64,000 nucleotides of DNA from Alopecurus myosuroides (taxonomy: Eukaryota; Streptophyta; Magnoliopsida; Poales; Poaceae), in NCBI GenBank assembly GCA_028641055.1, contig CM054058.1:84424020-84488019 (forward strand), written 5' to 3'. Below the pieces are notes generated by a model, which saw only the letters and a program-made list of their open reading frames with translations, searched no databases and was not told where the DNA came from. Positions 21,793 through 34,829 of this stretch are shown here, piece after piece. The stretch's first letter is position 1; every line of letters starts with the position of its first letter. A program made the position numbers and the translations under genes.

Positions 21793-23080
21793 TGGGGGAG
21801 AGTCGGGGGAGGTGAGTTGGGGCTGCACGATAACTCGGAGGTTGCGGGTGGTGGGACGCGGAATAAACTAGGACAGCTCGCTTGGACGAGCAGGAACAGG
21901 TCCCTGAAAAGCGGGGCCCAGCATTCGTGGGTTATGTACCGCTCGTCCCAGAGACCCAGACTGAGCCGAGCCGGCAGCGAAGCCTGTTGTTGCACGAATA
22001 GATCGTGTCGTCTCGTGCCGCCGTGCGCTGGGTGGAATGCGGATGCGATGACGGTGCCGGCGGCGGATGGGGCTCGCAGGTAGCGTGGAGGGGAAGGCAG
22101 GCAGCGCGTGCCTTTCGTGGCGTCCGGGGTACACCGTGCCACGTGAGCCGTCGTGTCCTCTTGTAGGAGTATGTCATGTCAGGTAGGATTCCTTTTTTTT
22201 TTCACCTTGTCTGCCAAACAAAATATATACGAATAATAATGCTCGTACCGTACTTGGTAACGTTGGCGACACGTGAGACGGCGAAGAGTCTGAAAGAGTG
22301 TGAACGGGCATACACAAACACGAGCAAGGGTCTCTGTTTTGTCGAGGTAGGTACTGCGTAGCCCACGATCTGACCAGACACTGAACCCACCGTCCCCTAT
22401 GATGCTCACAATGGCAAACGAAGAAGCAACCAGAATCGGTTTGGTTTGACATTTTTCAGCCAATACCCCCGTAAATTTTTTAGGTCCTAACCGCCACGGG
22501 AATCAGCGCTTGGTTCACTGTTTTTTTGTCACTCCATGATTCCCGTCGCTGGTTTCGTTGCTTCTCGAGCGCGTGAAAATTACGGACCTGGTATGTTCCG
22601 ATAAAAAATCCAGCGGAATCATGGGCACAAGAAAACTGGCATGTAAAGTTTCGTGGGACGGAAATATAAACCATAATCCAAGCAGGGCCTAAACCGTCAA
22701 AAATCGTAGAAGCAAGACCACAAATCAAGTTCTGATAGTTTAGTATAAGCTAAGTTTAACATAATAGAAGTGGCAGATTTTTATTGGGGAGGGGGGAGCA
22801 ACCATAAAAAATACAGAAAACTCTTAACAAAAGCTAAACCTCTTTAGCACACAAGCAAACATTCAACTTTTAACACAACAATACATGACCAAACCTAGTG
22901 ACCTGTTCAACGGATCTGATAAAGGAAGGTGGGAAATTAAGAACAATGAGTTATAAAAAAAAACGAAGTTCATTAATCGGATATGAACAGAAATTTGTGT
23001 TACTTCATTCAAAATATTCGCCATCAACTACTAGGAATATAGTACAACGTCGTGAAACAAAATAGACAATTTTGTGTTAA
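21793..23080. other. ATG18 upstream region, then intergenic
   Basis: 21793-22140 is GC-rich and likely holds the ATG18 promoter and leader. 22140-23080 is AT-rich with no supported frame. A stretch at about 22480-22695 has weak MITE-like ends (TTAGGTCCT and AGGGCCTAA). Confidence 0.4.
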
Positions 23081-23089
23081 GATGAAATA

Positions 23090-24610
23090 GGCTTTCGCCC
23101 CGCTTTATAAATAAAGCAACGACCAACATACAAGCAACGGATACAAACGTAACACCACTCATGCTGGAGCCGCAGCAACCAACAAGCCCAAACGAAAGAA
23201 GAGAGGAACACAGAAAAGAAAAACAAAAGCCACTGCCGGCAACGAGGCACGATGGAGGACAGAGAGGCCTCGCAATCGCTGCATCCACCGAAGAACTTCC
23301 ACACGCTCCCAGCCCACGGAAGCGGCTCATACCAAGCAGCACCTCCAAGAAGGGGACGACGCCGACGCCACTACTGCCCGGACAACTCCAACGGAGAGTG
23401 TCCTAGGGTTTCCCCTGGTACGCTGGAGGGGGTGAAAAGGAGGTACTCCGACGCCCTTCAAGAAGGATGGCGACACCCGGAGCCGTCACCGCGTCAGTGT
23501 CTCAACGACAGGGATTTCTCCCGACCTCCAAACCACCACACTCCCCCGTTCCGTCAGCCCCCACCAATCTTGCCGCCCCTAGCACGCAACCACGATCTTG
23601 CAGTCCTCTCCGTCGTCTCACCGTGGCCCAAGACGTGAGGTCGAAAGATCCGAGTAGAGGAGTCCAACCGAGGATCAACGGTGCGGTAGCACGCGGGAGG
23701 GCTCAACCTCCACCACCTTTCGGCGGTAGCCGGCCGGATGCAGCCACAGAGCAGACCAGGCCCTCCTGGCCCGGCCGAGCCCCGAGAGGCCCGTAAAGCT
23801 CCGTAGCCGCACTGCAGCAGGGGCGCCACCACCGCCGCTAATCCTAGCTCGAGACTCCGATCAACCGGTAATCAGGCTCACATCTTGGCAGCCCCCGCAC
23901 CAGCAGAACCCGTCCACGAAGCCTAGATCAAGGCCCGCCTGGCCCAGATCCGGCCCACCCTGCGCGCTGCAACCCACACCGTGTGGCGCTGCCGAGTGGC
24001 GGGGGTCAAGCCGACGTCCGCCATCCTCCGCCTGGCCACCGCGTCGTACCAACGGAGCACCAGCAGCATGGCCCTCGGCGGCCGTCGCCCAGCCTGCACT
24101 GACCGGAGAGCGCACGTCGACCACGGAGCATCACCGGAAGAGAAGGCAGCGGGGGCCACAGCCCAGGCGGCGCAGCACCCTGCGGAGGGGAGCGTCGACC
24201 GTGGCCCTCGTGGCTCGTCCCTGTCCCAGATCGGGTCCGTCACCCCCGCCGCACCCCTCGTCTTCTGCGGCCGTCCGAGGAGAAGCGCGCCTGCGGCGCT
24301 CCGTCCGTCACCCCCAGCACCGCGGCCCACTACCTCCGAGATCGGTCGTCGGCTCGCCGCCACAGACCTCGTACGCGAAGGAGCCCCCTCGAACCCAAAA
24401 AGGACGCGCCGGAAAGGAAACGAACCACCCCGCCGCCACCTTCCTAGGGCCACGCGCGGCTTTGCCGGCGCTTCCTCCGGCGGCGGCGATGCGGGGGAGG
24501 AGGAGAGGGGGGCTAGGGCTTGGCGGCTAGGGTTCCCCCCGATCGCCAGAGGGAGGCGACGCGGGGGGTCGTGCTGGTTAGCTCCAAAGTTGAAAGTTGA
24601 AAGCTCCAAT
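23090..24610 (-). mobile_element. GC-rich retroposon-like block, minus orientation
   Basis: Read on the minus strand it starts with CCTAGCCGCCAAGCCCTAGC-type leader sequence and ends near 23090 in CTTTATTTATAAAGCGGGGC followed by GAAAGCC, an end I associate with Triticeae LINE-derived non-autonomous retroposons. All long ORFs here in several frames are a by-product of high GC content; none shows family motifs. The assignment is an inference from style and the 3' tail. Confidence 0.35.
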
Positions 24611-24813
24611 CTCGCTTGCTCAATCTCGTTGTATAGTTGAGGATGACATTGGGCAGAGCCAACTGAAGGGGTGGTGTTCAACATGTGAATATAGTGATCT
24701 AGAACTTATTAAGTGACAAGAGAAAATTGTTCTTAGATCTATAAGGGTAGTTACAACATATATTACCTATGAGTGTTGAGGCTACTCAGCAGCCTTACTG
24801 TGTCGTTACTGAT

Positions 24814-25030
24814 GGACCCAGCATAAAAACACTCAACAAAAAAGTACTGACAGCGCTTATCAAAGCATAAGCGAATAATTTGAGCACTTATACTCGCTAG
24901 GAGCTAAAAACCCCTCCTAGGACCCCAACATAAAAAACACTCAACAACAAAAAATTACAGCGATTAACAGATAATTAATGAATAGTTTGAGCACTTATAC
25001 TCTCTAGGAGATACAAATGCTACTAGGAGG
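24814..25030. repeat. diverged ~108-bp tandem duplication
   Basis: Two copies share ACCC(C)A-CATAAAAA-ACACTCAACA, TTTGAGCACTTATACTC and CTAGGAG in the same order. They possibly belong to the subterminal part of the CACTA relic to the right (inference). Confidence 0.6.
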
Positions 25031-26479
25031 GTACATGTCAATTATTTATTCCAAAATTACTACTGCTATTGTCGAAAAAACTTAAATGCAAATAGACACT
25101 AAACAACAATTAAAGAAAGTACATTTACACATGTCAGATCTTTAATTTTCTTGACATCTTAGTGAGCCAATACTCAAAGTTGTCAAGAAAAAAGTGATGC
25201 CATTTTCCACCAAAATCATACCAAATGAAAGAAATATCATGGGATAGATCATTTGTATGCTAATGTATAGCCGCTTGATTTCGAAAAAAAGCAAGTTAAA
25301 CATGTTTGTACCCCCTTATATTTATATTATTGACAAGGCTAAATATAGATGTAGTAAGGAAGAATCTCTAGGAGAAATATAGTAGTGGAATCATGAGATA
25401 AATAATTATTTCACCATGTTATTCCGCACATACACACATAAAACAATACAAATACCAAGATGCTACCACCCTTCTTGAAAATCACAAAGATAACAATTAG
25501 CCAAAACAAGATGTGATGGTCACATACATGGTTACATACGGAGATGGAGTGTGAGGTCTATCTCCCAATTTAATAAGATAAATTGATCTACACGATAACT
25601 CTGGCGGTGTGGGGGTCTAACTCCCAATTTTAGCTATCCAGAGCTTAAATCTTGTAAAGGTTCAGTACATATGATAACACAATTTCTTTGATCAACATAA
25701 GATTTTCTGTAGGGATTGCTAACAAAAAAAATTAATGCCAACTCAGCTGCGTCAACAAACCCAATAAGAAACACAGTTGAAGCAATATCAACAGAGGTAG
25801 AGGGTTTCATGCCTCCACATGTGATCAAGATGGCTTTCCACGGCCTTCGCTTGCAGGGCGTTGTCCGTAGGCCATCATGCATCCGAGAGGGTAAAAGAGA
25901 GAACATCAAGGGAGGAAAAGTGTCGACCTAAGCTGCAGTAGAGGGTAGAGAGATGAGCTAGAGATTACCATCACTGGAGGAGTTGCAAGGAAAGTCTCTG
26001 CCATGTCAAAGTCCGTTGTAACCATCCCTAGTCACGACCGCCGTGGAGGTCGAAGGTGTCGCAGCCACCAAATCACGGTAGAGAAGCGCGGGGAGAAGAG
26101 AGGCAGCGACTCGCGATGGCAGCGAGAATAGTCTATCACTGGGCTTCACCTCATGAATTCTTTCCCCTCCTTGCGGTTCCCCTTTCCCCCACAGCGGTAA
26201 ACCCATCGAAAAGGACAAAACAAAGGTATTTTCGTCAGGAATCCTACAATGTTCAGATCTTTCTTCAACAGAGAATCCATGGCCCACTCAATGAGGAACC
26301 CTGCAATACAAATATTTAACACTCCATCAATAATAGGAGATCTAGGACATTGCAATAAAACCAAAAAGGTCATATGTTAAATAAAATACGCCATGAGGTT
26401 ACAACGTCTAAGGTGTAATAATAATATAGTCACCACACAACATCTAAGGTCTAAGCCTAGAAGGTTCACACAAAGATTC
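25031..26479. other. no gene recognised
   Basis: AT-rich to 25930, then a mixed stretch with short frames on both strands. Possibly the interior of the same CACTA element. Nothing supports a gene. Confidence 0.35.
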
Positions 26480-27200
26480 TTCGTCGGGTGCATCACGTCG
26501 ATTGAAGTGCGGACCTCTAGGACTTCTCAATAGGATAGCTCCCAAAATATAGATATCTTCTTCCACATGGGTGTGTGTCTATTCAGAACAGATTGCCTGC
26601 CAGGACACTTTGCAAATAGTACTTTTAAATCCTTGACCATACCGAATACATCATCACCAATACGGTGGCTAGGCTTCCTCTGTGATCTGCATCATCTTTG
26701 AAAGGCTTTCCTTTCCTTCTTAAGGGATGCCTGATGGGAAGAAATTGACGATGCCCCGGGTACATATTATTTCTACATTTATCCAAATATATAATTTCAG
26801 TCTCATCTAAACAGTGTGTGCATGCATTGTATCTCTTGTTTGTGTGTCCTGAAAGGTTACTAAAAGCAGAACAATCATTTATGGTTGCGAAAAAAATGTT
26901 GGTAGGTTAAATTACTCTTGTTTGTGCTCATCCCACACACGTACAACTTTTCCATACCACGACTGTAATTTTTTTTCAACTAATGACCTTAGGTACACAT
27001 CAATGTTGTTGCCAGGTTGGTTCGGGCCATGGATGAGCACTGGCATCATAATAAACTTTTGTTTCTTTCACAACCAATGAGGAAGGTTATGGATACATAG
27101 ATTCATAGGCCCGATAGTATGACTGTAGCATTGCTCCCCAAAAGGATTCATGTCATATGTACTCAGACCAAACCTTAAGTTCCTTGTGCCATTTACAAAT
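26480..27200 (-). pseudogene. CACTA (En/Spm) TNP2 transposase relic
   Basis: Minus-strand pieces in changing frames match the TNP2 transposase of grass CACTA elements: MNPFGEQCYS; LIHGPNQPGNNIDVYLRSLV; VRVWDEHKQE; ATINDCSAFSNLSGHTNKRY followed by NACTHCLDET; and GHRQFLPIRHPLRRKGKPF. The transposase would cut the element's CACTA ends. Many stops and shifts show it is dead. Terminal CACTA repeats were not located; material out to about 27650 may belong to the same element. Confidence 0.8.
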
Positions 27201-27685
27201 TCTAGGAACTCTGGGGACCCCAGACTAGCAATCTAAGACCTCAATATGCGTACATTCATGATACCATGATCAGTCAGTCATGAACAACATACGTGAGTTA
27301 GCGTTGCAGATTAGAACATCTGTTAGATAAAGAATACAAGGTTTACACAACTGGTCTCATGACTCAGACTTAAAAATAACTACCACGCAAGACATGAGAT
27401 ACACCAAACAACAAAGTCTTCAAAACACAATGGTGGTCAGCCCAAGTCATGCCTTGAGGACTTATAGGCTACTGACTGGGAGAGGTTCCTAGTTCGCATA
27501 GTCGTCATCGACACCATATTTCTTTGGTCCTCCAAGTTTCTCCTCCAGGACTGACCAAGTAAATAGCCAGAGACGAAACAAATGTGAGTACGTTTGAATG
27601 TACTCGCAAGACCACCCCAAAACAAATCTTAAAGATGCAAGTATGTGTATTTAGCTGTGGTAGGTAGGCTATACTTAGGGTTCAT

Positions 27686-29183
27686 TGATACGTCTCCAAC
27701 GTATCTATAATTTCTGATGCTCCATGATCATATTATGCCAACTGCTACATGTTTTCTCCCTTATTTGTAGCATTTTTATACGTTTTCCGGGACTAACCTA
27801 TTAACAAGATGCCAAGTGTCAGTTCCCTGTTTTCTGCTGTTTTTGGTTTCATAAAAGTTGTTCTGGAAATATTCTCGGAATTGGACCTCATGAAGCCCGA
27901 AGTGCCTATTTTCCCCGGAAGCATCCAGAACACCGAAGGAGAGTCGAAGACGGGCATCAGGGGGGCACACCATAGGGTGGCGCGGTGCCCCTGGCCGCGC
28001 CAGCTATGGGTGTGGGCCCCCCTGGCCTCTACCGTCTCTGCCCTTTCGCCTATTTATTCCCCCCGGATGGAAAACCCTAGACACCTGATAAAAAAATCCC
28101 CAACAAGTTCCGCAGCCGCCGTCGTCGTCAACCCTAGATCAGGGGGGTTCTGGGGCTGTCTCCCGGCACCCTGTCGGAGAGGAAATCATCACCGGAGGCT
28201 TCTACATCACCATGCCTGCCTCCGAAGTGATGCGTGAGTAGTTCATCCGTGGGCTACGGGTCCATAGCAGTAGCTAGATGGTTGTCTCCTCCTCATATGC
28301 CCCCATGTTTAGATCTCGTGAGCTGCCTATCATTATCGAGATTGATCTTATGTAATTCTATATGCTGTGTTTGCTGGGATCCGATGAATATTGAACTTGT
28401 GCCAAGTTGATTATAGTCTTTATTGCATATGTTTTTTGTGATCTTGCATGCTTTCCGTTGCTAGTGGTTGCTCTAGCCAAGTAGTTGCTAGTGACTCCAA
28501 GAGGGAGTATGTATGCTAGATAATGGGTTCATGCCTCCTTTTCGCCTGTGCTCGAGTGACAGAAACGTGACGGGGGAGGATGTGTTGTTGCCACTAGGGA
28601 GAAAACAGCGGTGGGAGTGCTCGCATGCACAAGCATTGATTACATTACACACATTGTTTAATGCAGTTATATGTTGCTTGCAACTAAATACCTAAGGGGG
28701 TTCAGATGATAACCTGAGGATGGATTATTAGTCATAGTTGCATATGGATTTCGTTCTGTGTTTTTTGTTGTAATGCCCACACTAAATATCATAGTAGTCA
28801 TCATGTTATAATGTGCACTACGGTGCAACCTCTATTTGTCAATTGCCGAGCTTTAATCTGTTCACCCAGCATGTTATCTTTATGGAGAGACACCACTAGT
28901 GAACCTATGAACCCCGGTCCATTTTCCACGCTGTTAAACAAACCACATCAATTTCCTGCTTTCTTTACTTAGTGCAATCATACATCATTTTCCACACTAT
29001 ACGTCTAATATTTGTTTTCAGCAAGACCGGTGAGATTGACAACCTCACTGTACCGTTGGGACAAAGTATTTAGGTCGTGTTGTGTTCAGGTTCCATGTTG
29101 TTGCTGACACCGGTGAGGCGCCATCACCACCGTCAGTGAAATCAACCTTCCTGGGATCCTCTTCCTCCTACTGGATTGATAAC
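27686..29183 (+). repeat. element A 5' LTR, 3' end deleted
   Basis: Aligns to 32724-34234 through the GGATTGATAACCTTGG block, then diverges. The rest of the LTR and the primer site are lost. Confidence 0.85.
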
Positions 29184-29358
29184 CTTGGCAAGGGAGGAAG
29201 AAGTCTTATGGCAAGGGGAGCCTCTCACTCTCAACCTCTTTATTTTTTTTATTGTCTTCTTTTCATTTTTGTCTTGTTTTTCTTCTCTATATTAAAAACA
29301 CACAAAAAATAGTTTACTTTATAGCTGTTTTTTATTTGCTTGTTGCTATTTCACTAGA

Positions 29359-30060
29359 ATGAGTATCCCTGAAGTTGAGGTTCGTTCTTTTAAGCAACGG
29401 GGGGGGGGGGGGAGTTTAAAAGATGTTTGGTATAGAATAAATGAGGCTCATAATAAATGTACAAAAAAGTATTCTACCCTGATACTCCTGAGGAATTTTT
29501 ATGTTGGTATTTCTGGTTGCTATAAGTATGTGTTAGATACTCTTACGGGTGGCAATTTTCTAGGAACTCCTGCTTTAGAAGCCTGCAATTTGATTGAAAG
29601 TTTAGTAGGATCACCCCCCCCCCATTACAACTGTTAAAACTGAGATCAGTTTGGAGGATGTCATTAATAAACTAAACTCTTTTGAAATGAACTTACCAAT
29701 TTTCCTTGATAATGCTAGCAAAATTAATGAATCAATAATTACTATTGATAAAAGAATCACTTCTCTAGAGGCTAGCAACACTCATGATAATAAAAAATTT
29801 AGTATTGGTAAACTAGAGGATGCTATGGGAACTTTAAGCTCAACTTTTTCATCTCTTAAATTCAAGAAGGAGAAAGCCTTTGTGGGAAAGGAGCAAAGAT
29901 TCATGTATGTTCCCAAGATAACTAAACCCAAATCTCAATTTGTGCTGAAAATTGCTAAAAAATTTAATGAAACTAAGAGTGACCTCCATGTTGAATCTTC
30001 AGAAACATCTAGAGTGCCTATTGCTGAAAGTAATGGTTTATAGGAAGTTATAGATTATGA
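29359..30060 (+). pseudogene. element A gag-like ORF, frameshifted
   Basis: ATG at 29359 opens MSIPEVEVRSFKQR. The frame is broken at a C-run (about 29621) and resumes as ISLEDVINKLNSFEMN to a stop after AESNGL at 30041. A G-run of 14 at 29399 is a second weak point. The middle part is a predicted coiled coil (heptad-like LEDVINKL, ITSLEASN, KLEDAM). No zinc knuckle is seen. This would be the particle protein of a non-autonomous Gypsy; it is not functional as read. Confidence 0.65.
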
Positions 30061-32723
30061 TTCTTCACTTGAAAATACTTGAGTTGCTCGTTATGCCTAA
30101 CCGAAAGGCGTTAAAGAAAAGCCCTGCCGGGAGACAGCCCATTTTATTTCTCTGTTTTCATTCAGTTTTCCTTTGTTTTCTTTTGTGTGCTTTGCACCTG
30201 GGTGTTGTATATTTCTTTAGATATCCCTCTTTATATTTTATTTTGTGTTTTTTTTTAGTTAAGTAAAGCCTCTAGTGGAAAGTTGAGACTATATTTCGGA
30301 TTTCTGCGCAGGCAACAGATTTCTGCTGTCCACTGTTAATTACATATGAAATCACAGAAAAGTCAACATGACCTGAGATTTTTTGTGCTTAATCCTGGGC
30401 TATATACACAACTTTTCTTAGCTGACCACTTTTTTATTTGAGCAACATAAGATTTTCGAAAAAATCGATCTATGCCAGTTGTTCTGTTTTGACAAATTTC
30501 TGCCAATAATTGCATTTGCATGTTAATCTCTTTCTTTTGGTGTTCTTTTGAGAAAAAGAGTTTTAAAATAAGTTGTGACAGTATCTAATGTGTTTTTTAT
30601 TCCTAGTCTTGTGTTGAAACTGATCCATGTGAATTTATTATTTCGAGTGCACTAACGTTGCTAATGAAGATTGTGAGAATTTTGGTGTGAAGGAAGTTTT
30701 CAAGGGTCAAGAGAATAGGATGATATGATGTGATCAAGAAGAGTGAAAATACTAAGATTGGGGATGCCCCGGTGGTACATCCCATAAAATTCCAAGAATA
30801 CTCAAGCGTCTAAGCTTGAGGATGCCCAAGGCATCCCCTTCTTCATCGACAAATTATCAGGTCGCTTCTAGTGAAAATATATTTTTATTCGGTCACACCT
30901 TATGTGCTTTACTTGGAGCGTATTTTTTTTTCAGTTTTTTTTATTTTCATAATAAGATTGGTTGGACTCCAGCATTCTTTTATTGGAGAGTGACACGCTC
31001 CGCTTTTTCATGAGAATACATTGTATTCTTAGTCTCTGTCTGGCTGTTGTATTTAATTAGCTCCTGTTTTGCATGCCTCTCTTATCAGAGTTGTTAGTTT
31101 TAGTAGTATTATATGAGTACTCTCATGTTTGCTTGATGTATCATAAAGAGTATTTTTTAAACATATCTTTTATGGTGCTTGTTGGGAAAAGAAAACTTCT
31201 ACTTGATGTAGAATTTACAACAGTACTAGTAGAAGCTCGTATAGACTGTGGCAAGAACTTTTTATGCCATGCTAAATGTTATTTTAGTTTTAAAGCGTTG
31301 TGGTTATTCAGTAACATGAATATCCTTAAATAGCTGAGAGCGTTTAATACGTCTTGAAAGATTCATGAGTTGTTCTTGTGATAGTAAAGCATCATTATAT
31401 GGTATTCTCTTTCGAATGTTTTATTTGGTTGACTTGGCGCATGATCACACCATGTTTATGACTACAAACCAGTCATGAATAGCCTCCATGACCACTTAGT
31501 TTTTGAACTTGTGATACCGCTTATGCTTTAATTAATGATGATTATGTCGTTGTGCATGATTATGCCTTTTTATGCTCTCTTGATTTGTCGCTCCCAATCT
31601 TCTGCTAGCCTCCACATGTACTGAGTATAGAATTCTACTCGTGCATCCAAACTCCTTAAACCAATGTTTTCCCATTGTGTACACCATACCTACCTACACG
31701 TGGTATTTAACTGCCACTCCATGTAAATTGCTCATGTGTTACCTTTAAAACCTTCAAAACTATTCCTGTTTTGTGTTCTTGTTTTTGGTCATGATGACGT
31801 CAATAGAGAATATTAATCTCACTTGTTGATTAGATTTCACACAATGGACTAGTGGCTTCATCCGCTTATCCAAATGATAGAAGAGCTGGCAGCGGGGTGC
31901 CCAGCCCCACATTAATACAAACAAATTCTCTTCACTATTTTTGCCCCTGATTTATCAGTCAAAGCATAATTGTGTAAACAAAAGAGAAAAAGGGATGACC
32001 TTCTACACCAGTTGCGTCCTTCACCATGGGAGCCGCTCTTGTGAATCCAGTTGGCTTGTGACGTACTGTACTGTCTGTTTACCATTCGTTGACATAAGCA
32101 TAAACCTCTCCTAAAAAAAATAGACACTCCTCCACGGTGTCAAACTTTTAATACCTCTGTTTAATAAAATAAAAAGCTCTAGCACATGAGTGATCCCTGC
32201 TTCCCTCTGCGAAGGGCCTTTCTTTTACTTTTATGGTGAGTATCCATCTTCTAACTTTTTGCAAAATTGAGAGAGCATTTTTTCCATTCTGAGTTCTATG
32301 TGCATTTGTCCCATAAACATCAATAATTACTTCATGATGTGATATTATTTGTTCTTAAATTATTTGTTTTAGTCTTCCTCTTGAACTTTGAAAGTGTCAT
32401 GGCATTTATGTTTTGTCCCACTCTTAAGGACTAGAGAAATACCACTTTGCTATGCTTTCTCTATACCTGAAACAAACGTTTATCTTTCTTTGCATTATTA
32501 TCCATGATCCTTTATTTAAGATACTCTTCATCGTTCAAAGTGATTGCTATGCTTTATTATTAAAGTTCTATTTATCATGTTTGTGTTTGAAGTTCTATGA
32601 TCTCAGCGTACATATGCTTTTACATTTTAATGATCAAGTTTATGATAGTAGCATGTCACCTCAGAAATTATTTTTTATCGTTTACCTACTCGAGGACGAG
32701 TAGGAACTAAGCTTGGGGATGCT
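30061..32723 (+). other. element A non-coding interior
   Basis: Open frames are short and none carries known motifs. Blocks here recur in reverse in element B: the GGATGCCCAAGGCATCCCC palindromic stretch with TTCTTCATCGA (30820-30850 versus 39360-39380), and the CGTTAAAGAAAA...GGGAGA block (30107 versus 40030). This indicates shared ancestry. Confidence 0.6.
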
Positions 32724-34288
32724 TGATACGTATCCAACATATCTATAATTTCTGATGCTCCATGATCATATTATGCCAACTGCTACATGTTTTCTCCCTT
32801 ATTTAAAGCATTTTTATACGTTTTCCCGGACTAACCTATTAACAAGATGCCAAGTGCTAATTCCCTGTTTTCTGTTGTTTTTTGTTTCAGAAAATTTGTT
32901 CTGGAAACATTCTCGGAATTGGACTCCACGAAGCCTGAAGTGCCTATTTCCCCGGAAGCATCCAGAACACCGAAGGAGAGTCGAAGACGGGCATCACGGG
33001 GGCCACACTATAGGGTGGCGTGGCCCCCCCTAGCCGCACCAGCTATGGGTGTGGGACCCCCTGGCCTCCACCGCCTCTGCCCTTTCGCCTATTTATTCCC
33101 CCGGGATGGAAAATCCTAGACACCTGATCAAAAATCCCCGAAAAGTTCCGCATCCGGCGTCGTCGTCAACGCTAGATCAGGGGGTTCTGGAGCTGTCTCC
33201 CGGCACCCTGCCGAAGAGGAAATCATCACCGGAGGCTTCTACATCACCATGCCTGCCTCCGGAGTGATGTGTGAGTAGTTCATCCTTGGACTACTGGTCC
33301 ATAGCAGTAGCTAGATGGTTGTATCCTCCTAATCTGCCCCCATGTTTAGATCCCGTGAGCTTCCTATCATGATCGAGATTGATCCTATGTAATTCTATGT
33401 GATGTGTTTGCTAGGATCCGATGAATATTGAACTTATGCCAAGTTTATTGTAGTCTTTATTGCGTATGTTATTTGTGATCTTGCATGCTTTCCGTTGCTA
33501 GTGGTTGTTATGGCCAAGTAGTTGCTAGTGACTCCAAGAGGGAGTATTTATGCTAGATAATGGGTTCATGCCTCCTTTTCGCCTGTGCTCGAGTGACAGA
33601 AACGTGACGGGGGAGGATGCGCTATTACCACTAGGGAGAAAACAACGGTGTGAGTGCACGCGTGCACAAGCATTTCTTACATTACACACATTGTTTAATG
33701 CAGTTATCTGTTGCTTGCAACTTAATACCTAAGGGGGTCGGATGATAACCTGAGGGTGGATTATTAGCCATAGATGCAGATGGATTTCGGTCTATGTATT
33801 TTGTTGTAATGCCCGCACTAAATATCATAGTAGTCAACATGTTATAATGTGCAGTACGGTGCAACCTCTATTTGTCAATTGCCCAGCTGTAATTTGTTCA
33901 CCCAGCATGTTATCTTTATGGAGAGACACCACTAGTGAACCTATGAACCCCGGTCCATTTTCCACACTGTTAAACAAACCACAACAATTTCCTGTTTTCT
34001 TTACTTACTGCAAGCATACATCATTTTCCACACTATACGTCTAATCTTTGTTTTCAGCAAGACCGGTGAGATTGACAACCTCACTGTACCGTTGGGACAA
34101 AGTATTTAGGTTGTGTTCTGTTCAGGTTCCACGTGGTTGCTGACACCGGTGATGCGCCATCACCACCGTCAGTGGAATCAACCTTCCCGAGATCCTCTTC
34201 CTCCTACTGGATTGATAACCTTGGTTCTTAACTGAGGGAAATTCTTGTCGCTTGCTCATCACACCCTCCTCTTGGGGTTCCCAACACC
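32724..34288 (+). repeat. element A 3' LTR
   Basis: About 1565 bp, starting TGATACG after the purine tract and ending CCCAACA. Confidence 0.85.
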
Positions 34289-34829
34289 ATCCACGCTAGC
34301 ATCATTCACTACCCACGATGGATATAGATACAACATGGTTGAATTGACATCTCTATATCTTTGTTAAAAAGGTTTTATAAAATATAAGTATAGATCTTCT
34401 TGTTGATACCGCTTGCCAACAAGTTTTGTAAAAAGACCTTTAGTAAAAAGGTTTTCTTTGCAAAAATTCTTGGTACAACTCACACTATAGGCTTTCATCT
34501 TCCAAGGTACCTGAAAGGTACATCTTTCCATTCACGGCACCTCCCAGGTATAATATATGACAGTGGAGCCTCTCGGGTACCATGTCATCTTATTTCTAAC
34601 ACTTTCCTTTTTAAACCACCGACACAATACTAGCCACATGGCCTTTCAACCATATATCACCGCGGACGTGGATGTTCGAATAGTTTTAATTATGCAGAGT
34701 GTGTACACTTTCACCACAAGATTAGGTATATCTGTCGTGAATCAACCATGGACTGTCACAGAAAGCATGCACACATCAAATATCTAGTCACAACATAACA
34801 CAAATATGCCGGGGGGGGACATTTCAATG
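34289..34829. other. no gene recognised
   Basis: AT-rich sequence between element A and the LINE. Short frames only. Confidence 0.4.

Larger units (their letters stand above)
27686..34288 (+). mobile_element. Gypsy element A, gag-only (non-autonomous)
   Basis: The LTRs begin TGATACGTCTCCAACGTATC (5', 27686) and TGATACGTATCCAACATATC (3', 32724). The 3' copy is preceded by the purine tract AAGCTTGGGGATGC and runs to GGGGTTCCCAACA at 34288. The 5' copy (27686-29183) lacks its last ~70 bp and the primer site. The 3.5-kb interior codes only for a gag-like frame; no protease, RT or integrase motif was found. It resembles Triticeae Gypsy families such as Fatima or Sabrina from memory; the family is not certain. 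No clear target duplication (TTCAT versus CCATC). Confidence 0.85.

Noticed and set aside
21793..21828. 12-codon N-terminal extension of ATG18
   Set aside because: The frame there starts with GTG; ATG 21792 is the eukaryotic start.
22480..22695. Tourist-like MITE
   Set aside because: End similarity is weak and flanking triplets (TTA and TAA) are not a direct duplication.
23923..24684. Several long GC-rich ORFs on both strands
   Set aside because: No motifs, overlapping in all frames, arginine/alanine/proline-rich; expected by chance in this GC-rich block.
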